The notes under the pieces: generated by a model
Database searches by the model: none
What the model was told of the DNA's origin: nothing
Seen by the model: the letters and a program-made list of their open reading frames with translations, nothing else
Program-made: the position numbers and the translations under genes
Part shown: positions 1 to 5,667 of the stretch, piece by piece
Position numbering within the stretch: position 1 is the first letter of the stretch
How the letters are laid out: each line of letters opens with the position of its first letter
Source of the DNA: Streptomyces speibonae
GTDB taxonomy: Bacteria; Actinomycetota; Actinomycetes; Streptomycetales; Streptomycetaceae
Direction of reading: 5' to 3'
DNA length: 10,243 nt
Assembly (NCBI GenBank): GCA_000715605.1
Contig: KL568524.1
Span: 139,839 to 150,081, forward strand

Positions 1-1
1 G

Positions 2-52
2 GCCGAGCGTCTGGCCGAGGCGGCGGTCACCCCGATCCGGCGCTTCCTGTGA
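2..52 (+). CDS. 3' end of an unidentified plus-strand gene (partial)
   Basis: Reading from base 2 gives an open frame AERLAEAAVTPIRRFL ending in TGA at 50-52. Sixteen codons are too few to assign a family. It is treated as a gene end for two reasons: third positions are mostly G or C, and a strong hairpin at 56-87 follows the stop directly, as expected between convergent genes. The rest lies left of the window. Confidence 0.5.
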   Translation, partial: AERLAEAAVTPIRRFL

Positions 53-55
53 CCG

Positions 56-102
56 CCTCCCGGACCGGAACGCTCCCGGCCGGGAGGAACCGCCTACGGC
101 GG
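56..102. terminator. Bidirectional terminator between convergent genes
   Basis: CCTCCCGG (56-63) pairs with CCGGGAGG (80-87). Inside it, after one bulged A at 64, CCGG (65-68) pairs with CCGG (76-79), leaving a 7-base loop. A second small stem, CCGCC-TAC-GGCGG, lies at 90-102, just outside the stop of the acyl-CoA dehydrogenase. There is no U-tract, which is usual for Streptomyces terminators. The position between two converging stops supports a terminator role for both genes. Confidence 0.65.
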
Positions 103-104
103 GA

Positions 105-1277
105 CTACGGCAGGTTGCGGGCCATCACGATCCGCTGCACCTGGTTCGTGCCCTCGTAGATCTGCGTGATCTTGGCGTCGCGCATCATCCGCTCGACCGG
201 GTAGTCGCGGGTGTAGCCGTAGCCGCCGAGGAGCTGGACGGCGTCGGTGGTGACCTCCATGGCGACGTCGGAGGCGAAGCACTTGGCGGCGGCGCCCTGG
301 AAGGTGAGACCCCCTTCTCCACCTCCGGCGGCGACGCGCTCGGACTTGGCCGCGGCGGCGTAGGTGAGCTGGCGGGCGGCCTCGATCTTCATGGCCATGT
401 CGGCGAGCATGAACTGGACGCCCTGGAAGTCGGCGATCGGCTTGCCGAACTGCTTGCGCTCCTGGACATAGCCCTTGGCGTAGTCGAGGGCGCCCTGGGC
501 GATGCCGAGGGCCTGGGCGGCGATGGTGATGCGGGTGTGGTCCAGCGTCTTCATCGCGGTGGCGAAGCCGGTGCCCTCCTCGCCGATCATGCGGTCGGCG
601 GGGATGCGCACGTTGTCCAGGTAGACCTCGCGCGTGGGCGAGCCCTTGATGCCGAGCTTCTTCTCGGGGGCGCCGAAGGAGACGCCCTCGTCGGACTTCT
701 CGACGACGAAGGCGGAGATGCCCTTGGAGCGCTTGGCGGGGTCGGTGACGGCCATCACCGTGTAGTACTCGGACTCGCCGGCGTTGGTGATCCAGCGCTT
801 CACGCCGTTGAGGACGTAGTGGTCGCCGTCGCGGACCGCCTTGGTCTTCATGCCGGCGGCGTCGGAACCGGCGTCCGGCTCGGAGAGGCAGTACGAGAAC
901 ATCGCGTCGCCCTTGGCGAGCGGGGCCAGGTACTTCTTCTTCAGCGCCTCGGAGCCGGAGAGGATGACCGGCAGCGAGCCCAGCTTGTTCACGGCGGGGA
1001 TGAGGGAGGAGGACGCGCAGACGCGGGCCACCTCCTCGATCACGACGACCGTCGCGAGGGCGTCCGCGCCGGCGCCGCCGAACTCCTCGGGCACGTGGAC
1101 GGCGTGCAGGTCGTTGGCGACGAGCGCGTCGAGCGCCTCCCGGGGGAAGCGGGCCTCCTCGTCCACCGCGGCGGCGTACGGCGCGATCTTCGCCTCGGCC
1201 AGCGAGCGGACGGCGTCGCGGAGCATGTCGTGCTCCTCGGACGGGCGGTACAGGTCGAAGTCAGCCGATCCGGCCAA
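105..1277 (-). CDS. Acyl-CoA dehydrogenase
   Basis: This is a flavoprotein of the acyl-CoA dehydrogenase family, 390 aa, the usual family length. It should oxidise an acyl-CoA to the trans-2-enoyl-CoA and pass electrons to electron-transfer flavoprotein. The FAD/substrate signature SYCLSEPDAGSD is at residues 128-139. The C-terminal helical domain carries DHTRITIAAQALG (246-258), ERKQFGKPIADFQG (273-286) and QLLGGYGYTRDYPVERMMRD (348-367). IYEGTNQVQRI (373-383) places the likely catalytic base at Glu375, as in short/medium-chain and isovaleryl-type enzymes. The start is TTG (1275-1277): an in-frame TGA lies three codons upstream (1284-1286), and the first internal ATG (residue 18) would remove a conserved part of the N-terminal helix. 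A glycine-rich insertion, VAAGGGEGG, is at 315-323, in a surface region by family topology. Chain-length or branched-chain specificity cannot be read from the sequence. It is transcribed alone, divergently from the UDP-glucose dehydrogenase gene. Confidence 0.95.
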   Translation of the reverse strand: MAGSADFDLYRPSEEHDMLRDAVRSLAEAKIAPYAAAVDEEARFPREALDALVANDLHAVHVPEEFGGAGADALATVVVIEEVARVCASSSLIPAVNKLGSLPVILSGSEALKKKYLAPLAKGDAMFSYCLSEPDAGSDAAGMKTKAVRDGDHYVLNGVKRWITNAGESEYYTVMAVTDPAKRSKGISAFVVEKSDEGVSFGAPEKKLGIKGSPTREVYLDNVRIPADRMIGEEGTGFATAMKTLDHTRITIAAQALGIAQGALDYAKGYVQERKQFGKPIADFQGVQFMLADMAMKIEAARQLTYAAAAKSERVAAGGGEGGLTFQGAAAKCFASDVAMEVTTDAVQLLGGYGYTRDYPVERMMRDAKITQIYEGTNQVQRIVMARNLP

Positions 1278-1314
1278 GGTCTCTCACGCTCCAAAACGCT
1301 GCGATGCTGGTCAC

Positions 1315-1334
1315 GCTAACTACCGTTAAGTAAC
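1315..1334. promoter_or_regulatory. Candidate operator dyad upstream of the acyl-CoA dehydrogenase
   Basis: The 20-bp element GCTAACTACCGTTAAGTAAC is an imperfect dyad centred between 1324 and 1325, with 6 of 10 half-site positions matching. It stands out as AT-richer sequence in a GC-rich intergenic region. On the minus strand a possible -10 hexamer TAAAAT (1344-1339) lies just upstream of it, which would put the transcription start inside the dyad, a layout that suits a repressor. No good -35 hexamer is visible. TetR-type regulators often control acyl-CoA dehydrogenase genes through sites of this size, but no regulator is named here. Confidence 0.35.
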
Positions 1335-1414
1335 TCCAATTTTATGCCTTCGTTCCCGGTCGTGGATAGGTGAGCTTGACGACAGCCCGACGGCTCGGTT
1401 CCGCGCCTCCCCGA

Positions 1415-1420
1415 TATGCT
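1415..1420 (+). promoter_or_regulatory. Possible -10 element for UDP-glucose dehydrogenase
   Basis: TATGCT lies 37 bases before the ATG at 1458 and fits the TANNNT pattern of actinobacterial -10 boxes. No matching -35 is present at 17-18 bp spacing. A TTGACG at 1376-1381 is too far away (33-base gap) to pair with it. Confidence 0.25.
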
Positions 1421-1457
1421 CGGGCGCACCCTGCATGCCGTTGACTCTGGAGAATCC

Positions 1458-2801
1458 ATGGCCCTGAAGATCACCGTGATCGGCACCGGTTATCTCGGCG
1501 CGACCCACGCGGCGGCCATGGCGGAGCTGGGGTTCGATGTGCTGGGCCTCGACGTCGTACCGGAGAAGATCGACAAGCTCCGGCGCGGTGAGGTCCCGAT
1601 GTACGAGCCGGGCCTCGACGAGCTGCTGCGCCGGCACGCCGCCGGGATCGAGGGGTCGACCGGCCGGCTGCGGTTCACCATGGACTGGGCCGAGGTGGGC
1701 GAGTTCGGCGACATCCACTTCGTCTGTGTGAACACCCCGCAGCGGCACGGCGAGTACGCCTGCGACATGTCGTACGTCGACTCCGCGATCGCCTCGCTCG
1801 CGCCGCATCTGAAGGGTCCCGCGCTGGTCGTCGGCAAGTCGACGGTGCCGGTGGGGTCGGCCGACCGGCTGGCCGCCTACCTGGCGGAGCACGCTCCGGC
1901 CGGCGGGGACGCGGAGCTGGCGTGGAACCCGGAGTTCCTGCGCGAGGGCTTCGCCGTCCAGGACACGCTGCACCCGGACCGGATCGTGGTGGGCGTGCGC
2001 AGCGAGCGCGCGGAGAAGCTGCTGCGCGAGGTGTACGCGACTCCGGTCGAGGAGGGGTCGCCGTTCGTGGTGACCGACTTCCCGACGGCGGAGTTGGTGA
2101 AGACCTCCGCGAACTCCTTCCTCGCCACCAAGATCTCCTTCATCAACGCGATGGCGGAGCTGTGCGAGGCGACGGGCGGTGACGTCGCCGGCCTGGCGGA
2201 GGCCATCGGCTACGACGACCGGATCGGCAGGAAGTTCCTGCGGGCCGGGATCGGCTTCGGCGGGGGCTGTCTGCCCAAGGACATCCGGGCGTTCATGGCG
2301 CGCGCGGGCGAGCTGGGCGCGGACCAGGCGCTGACGTTCCTGCGGGAGATCGACTCGATCAACATGCGCCAGCGCGGCCGGATGGTGGAGCTGGCCCGGC
2401 AGGAGCTGGGCGGCGGACCGTTCCTGGGCAAGCGGGTGGCGGTGCTCGGCGCGACCTTCAAGCCGGACTCGGACGACGTCCGGGACTCGCCGGCGCTGAA
2501 CGTCGCCGGGCAGATCCACCTCCAGGGCGGCCAGGTCACGGTGTACGACCCGAAGGGCATGGACAACGCCCGCAGCATCTTCCCGACCCTGGGGTACGCC
2601 GAGTCGGCGCTGGAGGCGGTGCGGGGCGCGGATGTCGTCCTGCATCTCACGGAGTGGCGGGAGTTCCGCGAGCTGGACCCGGCGTTGCTGGGTGAGGTGG
2701 CGGCGCAGAAGCTGATCCTGGACGGCCGCAACGCGCTCGACCCCGAGATCTGGCGGCGGGCCGGGTGGCGCTTGCGCGCGATGGGCCGCCCCGCAGCCTG
2801 A
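1458..2801 (+). CDS. UDP-glucose 6-dehydrogenase
   Basis: This 447-aa enzyme should oxidise UDP-glucose to UDP-glucuronate with two NAD+, supplying uronic acid precursors for cell-surface glycans or glycosylated metabolites. The N-terminal Rossmann motif is G9-T-G11-Y-L-G14, with Asp32 placed to bind the NAD ribose. Catalytic-site blocks follow in family order: KSTVPVG, NPEFLREG (157-164), ELVKTSANSF with Lys215 and Asn219, and GFGGGCLPKD with the nucleophile Cys271, Lys274 and Asp275. The C-terminal UDP-binding domain includes GATFKPDSDDVRDSPA. The ATG at 1458 is preferred because GGAG at 1449-1452 is correctly spaced and the protein then begins at the Rossmann strand. An in-frame upstream ATG would add 14 residues unlike the family. 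No other nucleotide-sugar gene is visible nearby, so the pathway it feeds is unknown. Confidence 0.95.
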   Translation: MALKITVIGTGYLGATHAAAMAELGFDVLGLDVVPEKIDKLRRGEVPMYEPGLDELLRRHAAGIEGSTGRLRFTMDWAEVGEFGDIHFVCVNTPQRHGEYACDMSYVDSAIASLAPHLKGPALVVGKSTVPVGSADRLAAYLAEHAPAGGDAELAWNPEFLREGFAVQDTLHPDRIVVGVRSERAEKLLREVYATPVEEGSPFVVTDFPTAELVKTSANSFLATKISFINAMAELCEATGGDVAGLAEAIGYDDRIGRKFLRAGIGFGGGCLPKDIRAFMARAGELGADQALTFLREIDSINMRQRGRMVELARQELGGGPFLGKRVAVLGATFKPDSDDVRDSPALNVAGQIHLQGGQVTVYDPKGMDNARSIFPTLGYAESALEAVRGADVVLHLTEWREFRELDPALLGEVAAQKLILDGRNALDPEIWRRAGWRLRAMGRPAA

Positions 2802-2811
2802 CAGCACGGGT

Positions 2812-2852
2812 GACGCCGGTTCGGCCGAGGCTCAGTCGGCCGAACCGGCGTC
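2812..2852 (+). terminator. Strong hairpin terminator after UDP-glucose dehydrogenase
   Basis: The arm GACGCCGGTTCGGCCGA (2812-2828) and its exact reverse complement (2836-2852) form a perfect 17-bp stem with a 7-base loop (GGCTCAG). It starts 10 bases after the stop codon. There is no U-tract. Its perfect symmetry means it can act in both directions and could also stop transcripts coming from the minus-strand gene at 3081. Confidence 0.8.
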
Positions 2853-2938
2853 CCGCGACATTCTGCCAAACCCCCGCCCACCCGGTGCGCCGATGCGCCC
2901 TTCCAGCGACGCTGCGATGTCGCACCCCGGTCCGGGAA

Positions 2939-2990
2939 GCGCCCCGAAGGGGCGCGAGGAACTGCGCGACCAGCCACAACGGCGCCGCAG
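2939..2990. repeat. Streptomyces-type intergenic repeat, copy 1, with hairpin
   Basis: The element begins with the perfect stem GCGCCCC-GAA-GGGGCGC (2939-2955) and continues with the core AACTGCGCGACCAGCCAC, ending in GGCGCCGCAG at 2990. The phrase 'ggggcgcggggaactgcgcgaccagcc' is, from general knowledge, an abundant intergenic repeat in Streptomyces chromosomes. It is noncoding and probably folds as RNA or acts as part of a termination region. Confidence 0.7.
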
Positions 2991-3015
2991 AAGGCCACGC
3001 ACCCCCACCACAACA

Positions 3016-3057
3016 GGGGCGCGGGGAACTGCGCGACCAGCCACGACGGCGCCGCAG
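3016..3057. repeat. Streptomyces-type intergenic repeat, copy 2
   Basis: This second 42-base copy matches 2949-2990 with only two differences, offset by 67 bases in the same orientation. Its left stem is degraded: the CCCC arm is moved to about 3002-3006 and the short loop is lost. It ends 23 bases before the stop codon of the minus-strand CGNR-type gene. The spacer between the copies has no ORF or other recognisable element. Confidence 0.7.
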
Positions 3058-3080
3058 ACTGAACACGACCCACACCCGCC

Positions 3081-3587
3081 CTAAGCGGAGCGTTCCCGGT
3101 AGCGGCGCATCTTCGCCCGCGCCCCGCACACCTGCATGGAGCACCAGCGGCCGCGCCCCGCCGGGCTGCGGTCGTAGTACGCCCAGTGGCAGGTGTCGGC
3201 CTCGCAGGCCTTGAGCCGGTGCCACGTGCCCGCCACGACCGCCTCGGCGACGGCCGCGGCGACCCGCGAGAGCAGGGACCCGGCGTCCACGGGCGCGAGC
3301 GCGGCCGAGCCGTCGGCGGGGTCGACCGTGACCACCAGCGGCGCCCGCGCGAGCAGCTCGCCCAGCGGGGTGACCGCACGGTGCGCAGGGTGGCCGGCGT
3401 GGGCGAGGAGCGTCGCGCGCAGGGACTCGCGCAGTTCGCGGGCGGCGCCGGCCTCACCCTCGGTGAGACCGAACGGCGCCCGGCCCTCCGCGGTGTCCAG
3501 CGCGTCTCCGCCCGTCTCGATGTCCAGCGTGTTGACCAGGGCCTGGATCAGGGCGAGCCCACCGGGCGGGGCCGATCTCTCACTCAT
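3081..3587 (-). CDS. CGNR zinc-finger / ABATE-domain protein, putative regulator
   Basis: This 168-aa protein has the two-part layout of the CGNR zinc-finger family. An N-terminal ABATE-like helical region (about 8-120) includes ALIQALVNTLDIETG. It is followed by a C-terminal treble-clef finger, with cysteines 128 and 133 (ACEADTCHWAYYDRS) and 149 and 154 (RWCSMQVCGARAKMRRYR). The family is usually described as stress-related transcriptional regulators, so DNA binding is inferred. The signature reads CGAR here instead of CGNR; all four cysteines are kept. The ATG at 3587 is chosen because the family start 'P-G-G-L-A-L-I-Q-A-L-V-N-T' follows about 8 residues later; a longer in-frame reading to 3983 runs through the neighbouring gene and is rejected. 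AGAGG lies about 12 bases upstream, a rather long spacing. It is divergent from the VOC gene pair across a 131-bp gap. Confidence 0.85.
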   Translation of the reverse strand: MSERSAPPGGLALIQALVNTLDIETGGDALDTAEGRAPFGLTEGEAGAARELRESLRATLLAHAGHPAHRAVTPLGELLARAPLVVTVDPADGSAALAPVDAGSLLSRVAAAVAEAVVAGTWHRLKACEADTCHWAYYDRSPAGRGRWCSMQVCGARAKMRRYRERSA

Positions 3588-3654
3588 GTGCGGACCGTAC
3601 CTCTCGGCTCCCTGAATTCCCCTTGCGGCGTTACCCCCTATGGTGCAGCATGCA

Positions 3655-3689
3655 GTAACGGTTACCGGATGCCAGAGGTTACCGGTAAC
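3655..3689. promoter_or_regulatory. Paired inverted repeats in the CGNR/VOC divergent promoter region
   Basis: Two palindromes sit side by side: GTAAC-G-GTTAC (3655-3665) and the perfect 12-bp GTTACCGGTAAC (3678-3689). They also contain a direct repeat, GGTTACCGG, at 3660-3668 and 3677-3685, spaced 17 bp, roughly one and a half helical turns. They end 29 bases before the VOC start and lie 68-102 bases before the CGNR start, so a bound protein could control both genes. A possible plus-strand -10, TATGGT, is at 3639-3644, without a clear -35. The binding protein is unknown; the CGNR product is one candidate. Confidence 0.5.
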
Positions 3690-3718
3690 AACGACCCCGA
3701 GACTCCGAGGAGAACGAC

Positions 3719-4078
3719 ATGTCCGTGGCCAAGGTGGGCGCCGTCGTACTGGACTGTCCCGAACCGCGGGAACTGGCCGCCTTCTACGCCGGGATCGTGG
3801 GCGGCACGGTGGAGGGCGAGGGCACCTGGGTGGACCTGGAGGTGCCCGGCGGACCGACGCTGGCCTTCCAGGCGGCGCCAGGACACGTACCGCCGCGGTG
3901 GCCGGCGGCGGACCATTCGCAGCAGTACCACCTGGACCTGACGGTCGAGGACCTGGACGCCGCCGAGAAGGAGGTACTGGCACGGGGCGCGACCCCCCTG
4001 GACACGGAGGACCGGTCGCGGACCTTCCGGGTTTACGCGGATCCGGCCGGGCACCCGTTCTGCCTGTGCGCCTGCTGA
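3719..4078 (+). CDS. VOC-superfamily (glyoxalase-like) protein 1
   Basis: This 119-aa protein is a short VOC fold with two beta-alpha-beta-beta-beta modules. The opening strand VGAVVLDCPEPRELAAFY (6-23), the mid-protein YHLDLTV (70-76) and the closing FRVYADPAGHPFCLC (103-117) are typical of the Glyoxalase_6-type group in actinomycetes. Of the usual four metal positions, only His71 is clearly present. The terminal Glu of true glyoxalases is replaced in the HPFCLC segment, so a metal-dependent glyoxalase I reaction is unlikely. Such proteins can also bind small molecules, as antibiotic-binding VOC proteins do, but no substrate can be assigned. GAGGAGA at 3707-3713 is a good ribosome binding site. 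It is the first gene of a two-gene operon with its paralogue 15 bases downstream. Confidence 0.85.
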   Translation: MSVAKVGAVVLDCPEPRELAAFYAGIVGGTVEGEGTWVDLEVPGGPTLAFQAAPGHVPPRWPAADHSQQYHLDLTVEDLDAAEKEVLARGATPLDTEDRSRTFRVYADPAGHPFCLCAC

Positions 4079-4093
4079 CACCGGGAGGAATTC

Positions 4094-4486
4094 ATGGCCG
4101 CCGTGGCACGCCTGCGCAGTGTCGTCGTCGACTGCCCCGATCCGCGTGAGCTCGCCGTGTTCTACGCGGCCGTCGGCGGGGGCACGCCCGTGGAGGAGGA
4201 CCCGGACTGGGTGGTGCTCCAGATCCCCGCCGGGCCGCGGCTGGCCTTCCAGCGGGCGCCGGGGTACGCGCCGCCGGACTGGCCGCGGGCCGACCACGAC
4301 TCCCAGCAGTTCCATCTCGACTTCGACGCGGGAGGGACCTGGGAGGAGGTCGACGCGGCCGAGGAGAAGGTGCTGGCGCTGGGGGCACGGGTGCTGGACC
4401 GGGAGGACCACGAGGCCAAGGGCTTCCGCGTGTACGCCGACCCCGCGGGGCATCCGTTCTGCCTGTGCCGGATCGCACAGCCGTAG
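4094..4486 (+). CDS. VOC-superfamily (glyoxalase-like) protein 2
   Basis: This 130-aa paralogue of the preceding gene is alike along its whole length, with more than half the residues identical by eye. Shared blocks are VVDCPDPRELAVFY (11-24), LAFQRAPGYAPPDWPRADH (50-68), QFHLDF (72-77) and GFRVYADPAGHPFCLC (110-125). It differs by small insertions (DAGGTWEE at about 78-85, HEAKG at 106-110) and a tail of RIAQP. Like its partner it has the mid-protein His (74) but no terminal Glu ligand. GGGAGGA at 4083-4089 is a strong ribosome binding site 4 bases before the ATG. The 15-base gap indicates co-transcription. It most likely arose by tandem duplication; the ligand or substrate is unknown. The next gene converges on it 36 bases after its stop. 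Confidence 0.85.
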   Translation: MAAVARLRSVVVDCPDPRELAVFYAAVGGGTPVEEDPDWVVLQIPAGPRLAFQRAPGYAPPDWPRADHDSQQFHLDFDAGGTWEEVDAAEEKVLALGARVLDREDHEAKGFRVYADPAGHPFCLCRIAQP

Positions 4487-4500
4487 AGCACCGCCGAGCG

Positions 4501-4544
4501 TCAGCAGTCGAGCGCCGCGGTCTCAGCCGTCGAGCGCCGCGATC
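4501..4544. repeat. 22-bp tandem duplication across the pseudodipeptidase stop codon
   Basis: Bases 4501-4522 and 4523-4544 are adjacent 22-bp direct repeats matching at 20 of 22 positions, sharing GTCGAGCGCCGCG. The right copy encodes the C-terminal residues (A-L-D-G, stop) of the minus-strand dipeptidase paralogue. The left copy is noncoding and out of frame. This 36-base gap between convergent stops has no strong hairpin. Confidence 0.7.
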
Positions 4545-5650
4545 GTCGCCGTCGACGGCGGCCGGCGCTGCTGGGCGGTGTGGGCCGCGAAATCCGCACC
4601 GCGCAGCACCCGCTGTACGTTGCCCCAGGTCAGGAGGGCCACGTCGGCCTCCTCCCAGCCGCGCCGCAGCAGTTCGGCGACCAGCCTCGGATAGCAGGAG
4701 GTGTCGCTCAGCTCCTGCGGATGCGCGCTGCCGGTGTCGAAGGTGCCGGACAGGCCGACGCACTCCGCTCCGGCGACATCGCGGACGTGGTCGAGGTGGT
4801 CGGCGACGTCCCGGACGGCCGGGCCGGTCTGCTCGGCGGTCAGCGGCACCATGCACAGGCCCTTGGCCTCACCCACCTCGGTGAGCAGTTCGTCGGGGAG
4901 GTTGGCCGGGTGGGGGCGCAGGGCGTGGGCGGCCGAGCGGGTGAACAGCACGGGCGCCTTGGAGATGGTGAGGACCCGCTGAATCGTCGGCGCGGAGGCG
5001 TGCGACAGGTCGGCGAGCATGCCGACCCGGTTCATCTCGCGGACGACCTCGTCACCGAACCGGGTGAGCCCCGCGGCCCCCGCCCAGCTCGTGCCGGTCA
5101 GGGTCAGCACGCGCACGCCGAGGGTGTGCAGGGAGCGCAGGACGCTCAGCGAGTCGCCGAGTGCCGCGGCGCCCGCGGGGCCGAACAGGACGGCGACCCG
5201 GCCGCAGTTGCGGGCGTCGGCGACCTCCCCCGCGCTGCGGGCGGGCCGCAGGCCCTGGTCATGAGCGGCGACCACCGCCTTCGCCAGGTCCAACTGCTCC
5301 AGGGTCGTGCCGACGGCCCGGTCACCCTCGTACCCCTCGGGCAGCCGCAGCGACCAGAACACGGCCCCCACCTGGCCCCCGCGCAGCCGGGGCACGTCCG
5401 CCTCGACGGCGCTCTCCCCCAGTTCCAGGTCGTACCAGGGCAGCCGGCGCAGCACCCAGGGCAGGCCGCTGCAGCCGTCGGCCACGGGGTGCGCGGCGAG
5501 GACGGCACGGGCCCGGGTCAGCGGGGTGTCGTCCGGGTCCGAGACGGGCTCGTACGCCTCCGGCCCGACGATCACCGCCTCCTCCGGGTACGGCTCGTCG
5601 GCACGCCCCACCTCGGTGGCGGGACGCAGGTCGTCCTGGAGATCGGCCAT
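4523..5650 (-). CDS. Degenerate M19 (renal dipeptidase-like) protein, probable pseudoenzyme
   Basis: This 375-aa protein is homologous to the dipeptidase encoded just upstream (5770-6948) along the whole M19 TIM barrel, but it lacks the active site. Numbering by the two proteins, canonical-to-here: His20 to Cys60 and Asp22 to Gly62 (DGHNDLPW reads DGCSGLPW), Glu123 to Ala159, His212 to Arg238, with only His191 kept as His217. The substrate/catalytic residues are also changed: His150 to Gly186, Arg223 to Ala249, Asp320 to Thr303. The barrel framework ([39 protein letters not shown]) remains, and the frame is intact with no stops, so it looks maintained, not decaying. An acidic 40-residue extension precedes the barrel. 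The ATG at 5650 has GGAG six bases upstream. A zinc-independent binding or partner role is an inference; no function is assigned. It may be co-transcribed with the upstream genes across a 119-bp gap or have its own promoter. Confidence 0.9.
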   Translation of the reverse strand: MADLQDDLRPATEVGRADEPYPEEAVIVGPEAYEPVSDPDDTPLTRARAVLAAHPVADGCSGLPWVLRRLPWYDLELGESAVEADVPRLRGGQVGAVFWSLRLPEGYEGDRAVGTTLEQLDLAKAVVAAHDQGLRPARSAGEVADARNCGRVAVLFGPAGAAALGDSLSVLRSLHTLGVRVLTLTGTSWAGAAGLTRFGDEVVREMNRVGMLADLSHASAPTIQRVLTISKAPVLFTRSAAHALRPHPANLPDELLTEVGEAKGLCMVPLTAEQTGPAVRDVADHLDHVRDVAGAECVGLSGTFDTGSAHPQELSDTSCYPRLVAELLRRGWEEADVALLTWGNVQRVLRGADFAAHTAQQRRPPSTATIAALDG

Positions 5651-5667
5651 CACGGGCTCCGTACGTC

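Noticed and set aside
537..1319. 260-aa plus-strand open frame opposite the acyl-CoA dehydrogenase
   Set aside because: Its sequence is biased to Val, Gly, Asp, His and Arg without a recognisable motif, and the opposite strand is a clear conserved enzyme.
1376..1420. TTGACG/TATGCT as a paired -35/-10 promoter for UDP-glucose dehydrogenase
   Set aside because: The gap between the hexamers is 33 bases, far from the 16-19 needed, so only the -10 was kept as a weak candidate.
1416..1457. Upstream in-frame ATG giving UDP-glucose dehydrogenase 14 extra residues
   Set aside because: The ATG at 1458 has a correctly spaced GGAG and begins at the conserved Rossmann strand. The upstream ATG overlaps the candidate -10 box and the extra residues do not resemble the family.
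2913..2924. TGCGA-TG-TCGCA palindrome as an operator
   Set aside because: It is short with a two-base centre, lies downstream of a terminator and far from any gene start, and could easily arise by chance in GC-rich sequence.
3588..3983. Longer 300-aa version of the CGNR-type protein
   Set aside because: The added N-terminus is Pro/Arg-rich and runs antisense through the VOC gene and the palindromic promoter region. The family N-terminus starts near 3587.
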